Below, piece after piece: positions 13,101 to 40,600 of a stretch of DNA of 64,000 bases. Every line of letters starts with the position of its first letter. Position 1 is the stretch's first letter. The DNA is from Strigops habroptila (Eukaryota > Chordata > Aves > Psittaciformes > Psittacidae). A program made the position numbers and the translations under genes. The stretch covers positions 25,058,744-25,122,743 of the forward strand of contig NC_044288.2 in NCBI RefSeq assembly GCF_004027225.2, in the 5' to 3' direction. Below the pieces are notes generated by a model. The model did no database searches, was not told the origin of the DNA, and saw nothing but the letters and a program-made list of their open reading frames with translations.

Positions 13101-16100
13101 AGCTGGAACAATGCTGGCCTAGGATCACTGTCTGCTTTGAAGAGGGAAATAGTGTGTCTGTCTTGGGGTTTGTTTCAGCTATGTTCAGGTACAGCAGGAG
13201 CATGCACCCACAGTGCATGGGGTGATCCAGCGGCTCCTTGTCCCGTGTAGGGAACAGTGGTAAGGCCACACTGTCATGCGCCCGCCTGGTCCGCGTGCGA
13301 GCTAGCCTGCCTCCCTCACCACTGCTGTGCTCTTTGCGGCTGCCCCAGGTCCAGCTGCCCAGGAATACACCAGTCTCCAGGTGAAAGAGGGGAGATTGAG
13401 ATGAGCTCTTAGGCAGAAGCTCTTCCCTGTGAGGGTGCTGAGGCGCTGGCACAGGGTGCCCAGAGAAGCTGTGGCTGCCCCATCCCTGGCAGTGTTCAAG
13501 GCCAGGTTGGACACAGGGGCTTGGAGCAACCTGCTCTAGTGGAAGGTGTCCCTGCCCGTGGCAGGGGTTGGAACTGGATGAGCTTTAAGGTCCTTTCCGA
13601 CACAAACCATTCCATGATTCTATGATTCTATGTTTCCCACTGTCTGCATTGGGCTGATGCTGGCTGTTGGAAATGAGACTCCTATGCTTGGCAGCCTAAG
13701 CCCAGGTGGAGCTTTAGGGCCCTGCAGGTATCTGGCAGGCTGCAGCAGTTGCTGGCACCGGTTCTGCTGGGTGATAAGGGGATCGTTCCTGCCAAACCCA
13801 GCCACCGGGATGCTGTCAATTTATCTTAATAAGTAAAAGTCTCTGGGTTGCATCAGATCCCGTTTGTACGTGCAGGGAGGAAGGTGCCCTTGGGCCAAAG
13901 CAGACAAATAATCTCTGAGAGCATTTATGCCTTATCTGGTCTCCTGAGGCAGGGCTGTTTGCTCTGTGCTCCTGCGTACAGACAGACATCTGTCAGAGTA
14001 GAGGACAGCTGCCTGATGGAAACAGTGTGCACCCATCAGAGCAGCAGTTCATCGCCTCACCGCAGGGAGCTGAAGATGAGGACGAGCTTCAAAGCAGAAG
14101 CTGTCAGATGTGCGGCTGGCATCTTTCAGGCTAATGATGCAGGCTCTGGTGGGCACAGAGTGGGAAAGAAAACACTGAGGGCTTTTCTTGTGAGTGGCAC
14201 AGAAGATGTGAAGATGCCCAAGCGCACCCAGAGCCCAGGGCTAAGCCAGCACATGGCCTGGAGCCGGCACGATGGAGCTTTAGTGGCAGCAGGTCCTGCA
14301 GGTCCCACCGGGCTTGTGCTGTGTTTGAGCCCCTGGGAGTCACACTTTGAGGCTGTACCTCTTTGGCTTACACGACCATTACTCTGAAATACTGGGACCA
14401 AAAATAGAGACAGTTTTCTCTTTGTTGTCACTGTTTAGAAGCCAGAATTCTTTGAAGCTTCAGCTTCTTTGTAACTGGGCATTAATGCCGCAGTGTAGGG
14501 TTCTGACTTCAAAGGGCAGGAGCTGACAGGTCTGACTTTGAGGAACAGCGCTGAGGACTCTTATCTTCCACCCAATTTTCAAGCCATTTGGCAGGAATGC
14601 ATGTAGATGAAGTATCAGAAGCCAGGATTAATGATGTCATATAGTGGTTATGAATTACAAGAGGGGACTGTTTTTGAAATGTGTTTGGTGTGGTTTGGGC
14701 TAAAGGATTTAGAAGGTTCTGCGTGGGCTTTGCAGGGTTATCAGAGGAGTCTGGTATTACACATGCATCAGTTTGGCGTCATTGCTGTGTCTGGCCATTT
14801 GTGATGATGTGCTCGGGAAATAACAAGCCTTGACTTGCCTTTCTTGGGCACGGTGGTCAGTACTGCCCTGGGCACCCCGGGTGTGCTGGAGGCAATGCTG
14901 GCTGTGGACCTTGCTGCAGTGGCAGAGCACGAGCCCCTGCATGGCAGCGAGGGTCCATCAGTGCAATGCTTTCGCTGGGTGCTGGCTCCCTGCCCCAGCA
15001 GAGCAGTGGAGCGGGCACCTTGCGCTGTGGGGCACAGCTTCCTGCTCGCAGCCTGCCTTTACCGTCCCCTCTCCCTAGGTCGAGTCAGAGGAAGTGCAGC
15101 CTGGGGAAGCCGGACCAGCGGGAGCTGAGTGAGAACCTGGCAGCGACGCAGGGCTTGGCCCACATGATAATGGAGTGCAACAGGCTCTTCCAGGTACGAC
15201 CTTGTGTAGCAAAGCAAAAGCCCTGATGCAGCCTGCTCTGAGCAGTGGTTTGAGGCAGAGCCCTGCAGAGGTCCCTGCGGAGGTCCCGGCTGCTCCCCTG
15301 AGCGCTGCTGACTCCGGCAGAGGGAAGCCCAATGTCGGGGTGGGTTTTATCAATCGCAACTGTTTGCAGTTTGGGAGCATTCCTCTGGCTTGGGGCCAGG
15401 GAGAGCACCTGTGGTGCAGCAGCTGGTGCCGGGAGGGAAGCCCCGGCCAGGGCTGACGTGACCAGCCCTTGTGGACGGGCTGAAGGGGAGGTTTTGCTGC
15501 CGGGGCCTGGGCAGAGCAACAGCTGTGCCTGAGTCCAGTCATCTGGTAACCTGGGCCTGGCCTTGACCCACAGACTGACTTCCCGGCTTGACCTCGGCCT
15601 TTCCTCGTCTCTGCGGGCTCGCCTGGTGACCGCCAGGCTGTGCTGACCCTGGTTGCTGCCACTGCACCTCCCTCGCTGACTCACCTCCCTGGCTCAACCT
15701 TGGACCTCACCACCATGATGTGTCTGATGATCTGGACTCTTGGCTGTTCCCGGCTGCCACCTCTGGCGCGGCTCAGGTCCTGCGGGACCGGCGGCTGCCC
15801 TGCCAGCCCCGTTATCCCACTGACTCCCGGCTCCTCTCCCTCAGGGCGCCACCAGCCCCTGGTGCACCCAGCAGTCAGCGTGGACCTTCAGCTCCGCTCC
15901 AGCACCACGGCTGGGCAGGGGCTCCCCTGGACAGAGCCCTGCCCCAGAGCCCCCAGCACTGACTCCCCAGCCAGCCCCCGGCTTCTGTGTGACACTGACC
16001 CCCCAGCCCAGCCTGGGGCTGGGTCTCTGGCTGCATCCCTGCCTACATCCCCCCCAGAACAGCCCCACAGGGACTCTGAGCAACCCTCGGACCTGCAGAT

Positions 16101-17296
16101 CCTGCACCTTCTGCTACGACCAGGGTGCTTCCCACAGGAGTGCAGGGTCCTGCTGCTGCCCCCTGCGCTGCCCTGCCCTGCCCTGGGTTCGGTGCTGACA
16201 CTCGGGGGTGCTGTTCCCTTCTGCTGGTGACCATGAGGAGCAGCCCGTGCCTGGACACCCGCCCGCAGTGCTGGACCCCTGCCCGGACCCTGGCCCTGCT
16301 CCTGCCCGGTCACCTCCGCCCGCTGCGGCGTCTCGGCCGGGACCCCCGGGCGGTGCCGATGCCGCTGCAGGCCCGCGCTGCGCGCGCTCAGGTACCCGCG
16401 GTGGGGTCCCGCCGTGGCGCCGCGCTGGGGGCGGGGAGCGCCGCGCGGTGCGTGCGCAGGACGGGCCGCGCCGCCCGTGGCTCGGGCTGTGGCTGCTGCC
16501 GCCAGACCTGGGGCTGGGGCGCTGGTGGCAGCGCCAGGCAGCCGTGAGGAGAGCACGTTTGCACAGCTGAGCCCTCCCCAGCCACGGCCTGTGGGCAAGA
16601 ACCTGGGACATCAGGTAAAAAATACCCCTCTTTTGTATCTCTGTGTATCTATACAGAAATCGGTATGCATACGTACATACAGACACACGCTGATGCGTAC
16701 CAGCACCTCAACACAGTGCAAAGCCATGTTTCTGTGCTGCTTTACCTCGCACAGCAGCTTCCCCCAACTCCCAAAGATGGCCCACTGCCTTATGGTTGAC
16801 TTTGCGTTTCCTCCGGACTGACTGACTTGCACCCAGCAGAGGTTTGCCAGCTCTGCAGGGATTCAGAACACCGCTGCTCTGGGGAAAGGCATTTCCCTCA
16901 TGTTTTCCTGCGGGAATGGCGTTAATCGCTGTGCTCCTCCCCTGGTGAGACTCCTGCCTGCTGCCAGCAGCCCCGCTACCGCAGCATGCAGCCCCGTGCT
17001 GCTGCCCTGAGGCACGCAGGGAGCCACCCCTTGTGGGGGCTGGTCCAGGCCATGCACAGGGCGGTGCTGTGCACGTGTTTGCTTGCAGGTGGTGCACCCC
17101 AGTGCCTGTGCTCCGTTGTGGGAAGTGTGTGTTGTTTCACATCTCCCATGGGTGTCAAAGTTCAGTTCTCAAGTGTGACGTGCCATCTCTTTCACAGGTA
17201 CCTGACTTGCCCTGGTCAGCTCAGAAGCACCTTCCACGAGACAAGCATTCAGGGCTGGCGCTGCCGGGTTGGGATGCGGCTGCCTGGCTCCCCTGA
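4056..17296 (+). CDS. DLC-family Rho GTPase-activating protein, 5' partial, lacking the START domain
   Basis: Seen: ten exons (4056-4127, 5632-5713, 6231-6294, 7507-8864, 9294-9464, 10141-10300, 10964-11162, 12835-13054, 15079-15193, 17198-17296) with GT/AG borders and matching phases give about 846 residues without an internal stop. Domains in order are a SAM domain (exons 1-3), a serine-rich linker with a SIYDN motif and an LD-like helix (exon 4), a basic stretch before the GAP domain, and a RhoGAP domain (exons 6-9) with the arginine finger in GLFRKSG and the conserved MTPTN segment. Known: DLC1, STARD13 and STARD8 are RhoA/Cdc42 GAPs at focal adhesions that end in a START domain. Odd: START is absent; the last exon gives 32 residues and a stop. 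It lies tail-to-tail with RARS1. Inference: a divergent fourth paralogue, so no symbol is given. The 5' end is missing or unrecognised. Confidence 0.88.
5632..5713 (+). CDS. DLC-like exon 2: SAM domain, middle
   Basis: Encodes DMQFPIDVRTVRKDHEFLDG followed by DAIDSLF. The acceptor follows a TTTGTTTACAG tract and the donor is GTAAAC. It ends with AG of a split Arg codon completed by the next exon. Corresponds to the second helix pair of the DLC SAM domain. Confidence 0.92.
6231..6294 (+). CDS. DLC-like exon 3: SAM domain, end
   Basis: Encodes RRLNTLNKCASLKVEISRQR then KQ, near-identical to the RRLNTLNKCA segment of DLC1 and STARD13. Donor is GTATGT; the exon ends in phase 0. Confidence 0.93.
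7507..8864 (+). CDS. DLC-like exon 4: large serine-rich focal-adhesion exon
   Basis: A 1358-base exon, typical of DLC-family genes. It starts SDNSEDDEPCAISNKW (family: SDEDEPCAISGKW) and ends in ISR, with a split Arg codon and donor GTCAGC. Landmarks: the basic segment KKRKSLLKKMEKL, the conserved HKPGTFPIALTSSSL and VNWRTGSFHG blocks, RLSIYDNMPN (Tyr codon 8521-8523, tensin-SH2-binding position in DLC1), and an amphipathic LD-like helix with QWTEKFSDDGDSD (about 8593-8680), which in DLC1 binds talin and FAK. The long open frame starts upstream of the exon at 7456 only because the intron end is also open. The RRDSGVGASLTR block seen near this exon's end in DLC1/STARD13 is not recognisable. 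Confidence 0.95.
9294..9464 (+). CDS. DLC-like exon 5: linker before the GAP domain
   Basis: Encodes RHGKQHWSVEESVTLGSLSL through LALLKLTALMDRYSPSSKQG and WN, with a split Trp codon. The KLTAL...YSPSSKQGW segment matches DLC1 KLTALLEKYTPSNKHGF. Donor GTAAGT. Confidence 0.93.
10141..10300 (+). CDS. DLC-like exon 6: polybasic region and start of RhoGAP
   Basis: Encodes WTIPRLIKKIKASDYKDKNV then FGVPLLLNVQRTSHPLPNGI and so on to FLDQ. The KKIKASDYKD segment corresponds to the phosphoinositide-binding polybasic patch of DLC1, and FGVPL opens the RhoGAP fold. Phase 0 exit, donor GTATGG. Confidence 0.94.
10964..11162 (+). CDS. DLC-like exon 7: RhoGAP catalytic exon with arginine finger
   Basis: Starts VGLFRKSGVKSRILSLREMN; the CGA codon at 10976-10978 is the catalytic Arg finger. 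It continues through FDVADMVKQYFRDLPEPIFT to the split Tyr of IYQY. All hallmark GAP residues are present, so catalytic activity is plausible. Donor GTAGGT. Confidence 0.95.
12835..13054 (+). CDS. DLC-like exon 8: RhoGAP core
   Basis: Encodes VPKDQQFQAVQAAIVLLPKE, then the ENQMTPTNIAVCLAPSLFHL stretch containing the invariant Asn of RhoGAP domains, and ends in a serine run (RRDSSSSSTR) with a split Arg codon. Donor GTATTA. Confidence 0.95.
13055..15078 (+). other. Intron of the DLC-like gene carrying a CR1 insertion
   Basis: Two-kilobase intron. It holds a CR1 3' end at 13381-13632. The rest includes an open frame of 179 codons at 13848-14387 with no recognisable family and biased composition, which I treat as chance. 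Confidence 0.6.
13381..13632 (+). mobile_element. CR1 LINE 3' end
   Basis: Contains the CR1 landmarks in order: TGTGAGGGTGCTGAGGCGCT, GCCCAGAGAAGCTGTGGCTG, CCCTGGCAGTGTTCAAGGCC, CCCTGCCCGTGGCAGG, TTTAAGGTCC, and two ATTCTATG-type terminal repeats ending at 13632. The 5' boundary is approximate; the copy is 5'-truncated, as is usual for CR1. Confidence 0.93.
15079..15193 (+). CDS. DLC-like exon 9: end of RhoGAP
   Basis: Encodes RSSQRKCSLGKPDQRELSEN then LAATQGLAHMIMECNRLFQ, matching the NENLAATQGLAHMI...LFQ end of the DLC GAP domain. Acceptor after CTCTCCCTAG, donor GTACGA, phase 0. Confidence 0.94.
15194..17197 (+). other. Last intron of the DLC-like gene, unusually GC-rich
   Basis: Composition shifts sharply from about 15450 to 16610: C-rich on the plus strand, open frames on both strands up to 236 codons, ending in a CpG-dense block around 16240-16560. 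No START-domain sequence is recognised in any frame. After 16620 composition returns to normal. Confidence 0.6.
16240..16560. promoter_or_regulatory. CpG-dense block inside the last DLC-like intron (orphan CpG island candidate)
   Basis: Dense in CG dinucleotides, for example GCGCTGCGCGCGCTCAGG around 16375-16391, and it carries a GC-box core GGGGCGGGG at about 16429-16437. No gene start is known to me here. A short ATG frame (MPLQARAARAQ) ending at a possible splice donor CAG/GTACCC near 16391 is present on the plus strand. Promoter function is inference. Confidence 0.45.
17198..17296 (+). CDS. DLC-like terminal exon: 32-residue tail replacing the START region
   Basis: After acceptor CTCTTTCACAG the phase-0 frame reads VPDLPWSAQKHLPRDKHSGL, then ALPGWDAAAWLP and a TGA at 17294-17296. 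The opening Val-Pro is what DLC1 and STARD13 also encode at this junction, which argues that this is the cognate acceptor. The rest does not resemble the linker or the START domain. RARS1 begins 529 bp further on in the other direction, so there is no room for the roughly 250-residue START module. No canonical AATAAA follows; AATAAG lies at 17364-17369. Confidence 0.68.
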   Translation, partial: VPDLPWSAQKHLPRDKHSGLALPGWDAAAWLP

Positions 17297-17621
17297 GAGC
17301 TCTGTGCTCGGCTGAGGGATGCCAGACGTGACAGCAGAAGCTGGGGACCTGCTCCCACATGGCAATAAGGTAAAGAGGATGGTGGGAGCCATCAGAGCAA
17401 GGCTGGCTCTCGCAGCATGGGTGACTGTACTGCGGTTGGAGGGTTTCCTGTAGGTGCTCTTGGGCGCTCCGAGTTCTCAGTCCTTAAACTCCACAGCCTG
17501 AGGCAGAGGAGCACTGTGTATGGGCCTGTGGGGTTTGGTTCCTGCACAGAATTGCTCCGAGCTGTGCCCATGGCCGCTCGCCTGCCTCTGTACCTGCAGG
17601 TTTTGAAGCCATGCTCCTGTG

Positions 17622-17718
17622 CTCTCCTTTCTTTACTTTCCATTCTCCCTCCTCCCTCTCCTTTCTTTCCTTCTTCCCTTACTTCCTCCTTGACTTTTAT
17701 TCCTTCCTTTCTCTCCTA
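17622..17718 (+). repeat. Long pyrimidine tract ending in a TAG acceptor-like site
   Basis: Roughly 97 bases almost entirely C and T, interrupted by only a few purines and ending CTCTCCTAG. It has the shape of a strong 3' splice site on the plus strand. It could also be a simple low-complexity repeat. Confidence 0.75.
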
Positions 17719-17738
17719 GGGGAGTGCTGCTCCCCTAG
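17716..17738. repeat. Perfect inverted repeat (9-bp arms, 5-base loop)
   Basis: CTAGGGGAG (17716-17724) and CTCCCCTAG (17730-17738) are exact reverse complements around TGCTG. It would form a stable hairpin in RNA from either strand. It lies 62 bp from the RARS1 polyadenylation signal. Confidence 0.85.
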
Positions 17739-17800
17739 AGCATCTTTCCTTACCACAACCCCACCCCAAAAGACACAGACACCTCCAGTTGTTCAGTCCC

Positions 17801-17806
17801 TTTATT
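17801..17806 (-). terminator. RARS1 polyadenylation signal AATAAA
   Basis: TTTATT on the plus strand reads AATAAA on the minus strand, 19 nt downstream of the RARS1 stop codon. This implies an exceptionally short 3'UTR of some 35-45 nt. Confidence 0.85.
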
Positions 17807-17825
17807 GTCACCCCACAGGAAACAG

Positions 17826-36176
<18,351 letters not shown>

Positions 36177-36192
36177 GCTCGCGCGGCCGGAA

Positions 36193-36200
36193 CCGGAAGT
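36193..36200 (+). promoter_or_regulatory. ETS/GABP-type site CCGGAAGT
   Basis: Exact CCGGAAGT 17-24 bp upstream of the RARS1 ATG, next to another GGCCGGAA. ETS sites at this distance are typical of TATA-less housekeeping promoters. Function is inferred from the motif and the location. Confidence 0.6.
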
Positions 36201-36418
36201 GGCGCGAGGGAAGCGGAAAGTACGGAGAGTGTGTATGTAGGGGGTAGATGCTCGAAGAAGCGGGCAGCGCCCCCGCGCGGCGGGGAGGGCCCTGGCAGCG
36301 TGCGGCGGCCGGTGGCGGGAACGCTGGGCGGTGCCGGGGCTGCCCCGGGGAGCGGCGGGAGCGGTGCCCGCCCGCGGCACCTCCCGCCCCAGCGCTCGGC
36401 ACCGCCGGCCCGGAGCAG

Positions 36419-36578
36419 CTGCGGCTGCCCCATCCCTGGCAGTGTTCAAGGCCAGGTTGGACACAGGGGCTTGGAGCAACCTGCTCTAGTGGAAGGTGTC
36501 CCTGCCCGTGGCAGGGCGTTGGAACTGGATGAGATTTAAGGTCCCTTCAACGCAGACCATGCCAGGCTGATTCCATGA
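36419..36578 (+). mobile_element. CR1 LINE 3' end abutting the RARS1 promoter
   Basis: GGCTGCCCCATCCCTGGCAG, GACACAGGGGCTTGGAGCAA, TAGTGGAAGGTGTCCCTGCC and GATTTAAGGTCCCTTCAACG follow the CR1 order; the terminal ATTCCATGA is at 36570-36578. Very close to the copies at 13381 and 28151. Confidence 0.92.
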
Positions 36579-36964
36579 AGCAGCCGTGCACTGCATTACA
36601 GCTCTTCGGAAGGGAGAGGCAGTCCCAGACCCACCACATCAAACTAAACCCAGGTTTAGGGGTGACCCACGAGAGCTTCCAGTCACAGCATGGTTTGTGT
36701 TGGAAAGGCAGCTTGTGAGCTACATCTCCAGCAGCTCCAGTAAAACCTGTATTTAGAACCAAATGGGAAAGCCCAGGGGCACCCAAGTCACTCCAGAGTA
36801 CAGCCATCAGCTACCGCTCGAGAACGACTGCTCGGAAGGACTTGCAGAACAAGACCCATTAAAACCTATAAGCTGCCAGCTAGTGACAAAAAACTCCACA
36901 ACAAGTTAGGTGCCAGCTGATGAGAAGATGCACACACAACAAAAGGCTTGTCCAGAAAGGTCAC

Positions 36965-36970
36965 TTTATT
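36965..36970 (-). terminator. WWC1 distal polyadenylation signal AATAAA
   Basis: TTTATT on the plus strand, in CCAATAAAGTGACC context on the minus strand, about 655 nt after the WWC1 stop codon. A second signal lies nearer the stop at 37294. Confidence 0.7.
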
Positions 36971-37293
36971 GGAAAAACCTAGAACGGACATAAAACCCGC
37001 AGCCCTCCTCCCACAGAGTGGTTTCAATGGGCTCCCCACGTCCCCCCCACAGACCCGTTACAGACAGGAGCTGCAGTACAAGTGTTAAAAGTGCAAGTAT
37101 TCTGAACTTCACACCTACTTTTATGACCTGGCAGGAAACAGAAACGCTTCACAGCTCACAGAGAACTCGTTCACAGCACTGGGGAGCCCAAACTGGCTCC
37201 CTGCATTCCCCACGGGGTACAAAATACATCACTCAGAGGAGAGTCCGATGCAGAACATCATAGAAGGCAGGGGTGAGGTTCCTTCAAAGTTAT

Positions 37294-37299
37294 TTTATT
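37294..37299 (-). terminator. WWC1 proximal polyadenylation signal AATAAA
   Basis: TTTATT on plus, about 325 nt after the WWC1 stop. Together with the distal site it suggests alternative 3' ends. Confidence 0.6.
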
Positions 37300-37623
37300 G
37301 CAGTAAAACCTCTAAAAGGTAGAGCTGTACAAAAAGTCTAAACAGCATTATTTAAGAATAACAGCACCTCACGCTGCATTTGTTCTTATTTAAAATTCTA
37401 TTTCCCAAAAATACATTCCTAAATATACAAACTATACAATCTTGTCACTTTAATGCTGGTTTCTGTGATGATAGAACTTCAACCTAAAAATCTTCAACAC
37501 ATCCACATACTGACAAAAGCTCTAATATACAAATGCCTCGGTACCTTCATAATACCACATAAATAACTTCAAACCCCAAACTGCACTTGTCAAACTGTCC
37601 AGAAAGCAAATACTTCATGGTGA

Positions 37624-37690
37624 TCACACGTCGTCTGCAGAGAGCGTCGGGATATTTATCCTGGGCCGGGTGAAAAAGGCCATCTTCTCT
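37624..37690 (-). CDS. WWC1: WWC1 window exon 16: C-terminus with PDZ ligand
   Basis: Encodes [20 protein letters not shown] then V and TGA. The terminal ADDV is the class III PDZ ligand of KIBRA. Confidence 0.96.
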
Positions 37691-40600
37691 CTAAAGAGAG
37701 ATGATGGGTTGTTAATTCCACAGAAGTCTTGCCAGAAACGCCCATCATCCACATTCAAATTCATCCCTCCAACTGTCACCACGAGGAGTAGCAGCACACC
37801 CTCTCATGACCTACACCTCTTATTTACATATCAGACAGGAGGCATCCTTACAGCTAGTCTCACCACGCTGCCAAAAAACCATTTCAGAAAGGCTTTCATT
37901 TGGGTTTTCTGCTTTCGAGGTATGTTTCTTAAGGAAGCAACGGGCTGCTGCTGGATTAAACAAAGGATTTGTGAATTTGGTGCCAGATGGGGAGTGATTT
38001 GGAGCACTGCTGGTTGCTTTGTGATCACGTGCAGTGCTGCAGCTTGTTTCCCTGACTCTTAGACCTTATACTTTCATATAAAAACACACAAGTTTTTGTT
38101 TAAGCAGGACACTTAAGCACTTCTACAAAGACCAGCCTTCCTCATCAGCATCTTAGTCACCCACAGGAAACCATGGTAGCAGTCCCCTTTTCCTGCCCCT
38201 TCCCTGTCACCTGGGCTTACCTGAATGACTGCACTTCCAGAGGCTCCTTCCGACTCTGCCCACGCAGCCTGTGCACATCCTTGGCAGCAGCCCTCATCAT
38301 TTTATCAGCCTTCAGCTCACACTGGTGTTCTGCTTTCTCCACCTAAACAAATAATGGAAGAGTTGTTTGTATTTTCAAGAAGCATCATTTTATCCAACTA
38401 ATCTCCACATACAGCAGGATTTCAGCTGCAGGTGTGAGGGGTTTGGAAGCTGCTGATTCTGGAAATCACGAGCCACAGAAGCTAAAGTGAAGACTTGTCA
38501 GCTAACCATTGTAATGGAGAGAGCTTTGTGTAAGGTCTTCGTCCAGCCCTCTGGTAAGGATTATGGGGGCTGTCTGCAGCTTCTTTCTATCTTCCTGATA
38601 TATTTTAAGCCAGCAGATCAGCTCATGCAAGAACATGGTAACCCATGTTCCAGCTGTGCCCCACAAAGCACCATGTACCAACTCACCCCTGCTCCTGGTG
38701 CCATCATCACTTGGGTTCTGCCTGGGGTCAGCAGAAGTGAGGAGCCCTGCACACGAGGGAGAGTATGATGCGGACAGAGTAAGGTAGGTGCTGTCCATGA
38801 CACAGCACCACCCTTACAGACAGGGAAGCTGCACTTGACAAACAGATGGCATCAGTGACTTCTTGTATTTGCACTGTGCTAAGGCAGGAAATGTCCATGC
38901 TGGTAAATGCATGGGTTTGGGACTAACAGAACTCCACAGGAAGTTAAAAAGGGGCCAAACTCCAGCAAAGAGCACAAAGTGCAGCATCTAAGGGGTGAAG
39001 ATCACCAGCTATGGAGTAATACTTTTTTGTTTTAAAATAACAACCAACCATGGCAGAAGGCTGCCCATCTGCCCACCCTGCTCATCACCTACACAGGCTT
39101 GTTCAGACATCTCTGTGCTTTGCCTACCTTATCTGTAAATACATTCCTTCTGAAGCTAATGATTTCTATTTAAACCCTCTCAAGAAAAGTGAAATGCAAT
39201 GAAAAGAACTTTCATAAAAGGAAACAAAACTGTTTCATGAACTGCTGGTTGAAATTCTTGGTAATTATTTCTGCCTCCTTCCCATCCCTGACCTGCAGCC
39301 CACCCTTCATAAGCAGATAGATACTATTAAGCTATAAAAGCCAGAAAGTCTGCTATCATCTGACTTATATTACTTCATATGCATGAAGATCCTATTCTAA
39401 AGCCAAGTGTCATCCATGCACAAGTTTTCTGCAGCCAGTAGAAGCAACTGCATAGCTCTCTCTTAGAAGCAGCAAGAGACATAACTGTTCCCTTCCTCAC
39501 CCTCAGGTCTGTGGGGAGGCCCACATAGCCTCTGCAGTTTTTACATACAACACCTGAGAGCAGCCAGGACCCAAGGACTGCAGCCTTCACCATCTAATGC
39601 TTGCTTGATGGAGCTCTAAGTGGAGGACGCTTCGTTTCCTGACCATCCCAAGCCCCTTGTTTCTCACAGTGACTACAAGCCAGAGGCAGTTACTACTCAC
39701 TCGCTTTTCCACCAGCCTCAGCAGCAGTCGAAATCTCTCATCATCTTTCACCCACTGCGGCAACTCCTTTTCACCCTGACTCTGAGCTTGTTCCAGCTGC
39801 TCCTTCAGCTCCCTCAGCACTGAGATCTCCTGCACCAGCCGATCGTGCCAGGTTTTTGAAGCCTGCAGGTCCAGCTCCAGGTCTAGCGAGGTGCGGATCA
39901 GGCGCTCCGAGCCCAAGGACTTGACTGAAGGCTGGAAAAGAAGGGCTGTATGAACACAAGGGTAAGAACTGTTCTGACCACTCCCCCGTGACAGGCCAAA
40001 TGCATCGTGAGACCCATTTTTCCAACACTTTTCTTGGCACAGAGCATCGCTATGGACCCTGCTTTCCAATTCATCTCAAGACAGAAAGCACGAACTCAAG
40101 CAAGTCTGACAGATAAGCATTTTGATTTTGCTGCTTCCACTAAATCTCTTCCTTGGCAGCTTTTCCAAATCAAACAAGCCTTGCTTGCACACCTTGCTCC
40201 TGAGTTTAATGTCTCATTGTCAGATGAATCCACAATGCAACAGAAACCCCCTGTTTTTTTCCAGTAACATATTACGTTGCCTTCTTTCTGCTAGTTTCAA
40301 ACACAAGCTGCCCCAAGAAAACCATCTCCTCACGAGCTCAGCATCAGCATCCCAGGGGAATTTCAGTGACTGCATTCCAGTGGGCATTCCACACGCTCAC
40401 TGTGTGCCACAGAGTCACTTCAACAGGGTCACCTGAGCATCCCTGATATCACTCTCCTCACCAGCTCCTCACATTTATTGTAAGTACTTAAGAACCTCAC
40501 AAGAGTAAACACAGCCAAACTGCTTGTGCTACTTCTGCTCTGACAAGGTGGAAAATACCAGGAACCATCTTCCTAAATGTGTTGTTTTAAATGAGTTCCA

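Larger units (their letters stand above)
17297..17825. other. Convergent 3' intergenic gap between the DLC-like gene and RARS1
   Basis: Only 529 bp separate the two stop codons. It holds the putative DLC-like 3'UTR, a pyrimidine tract (17622-17718), a hairpin (17716-17738) and the RARS1 polyadenylation signal (17801-17806, minus). The 3' transcripts of the two genes may overlap. Confidence 0.7.
36177..37623. other. RARS1 promoter side, CR1 and WWC1 3'UTR
   Basis: 1.45 kb between the RARS1 start and the WWC1 stop. From left to right it holds promoter sequence (to about 36418), a CR1 insert (36419-36578), about 380 bp with no recognised feature, then WWC1 3'UTR with two polyadenylation signals. 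Confidence 0.75.
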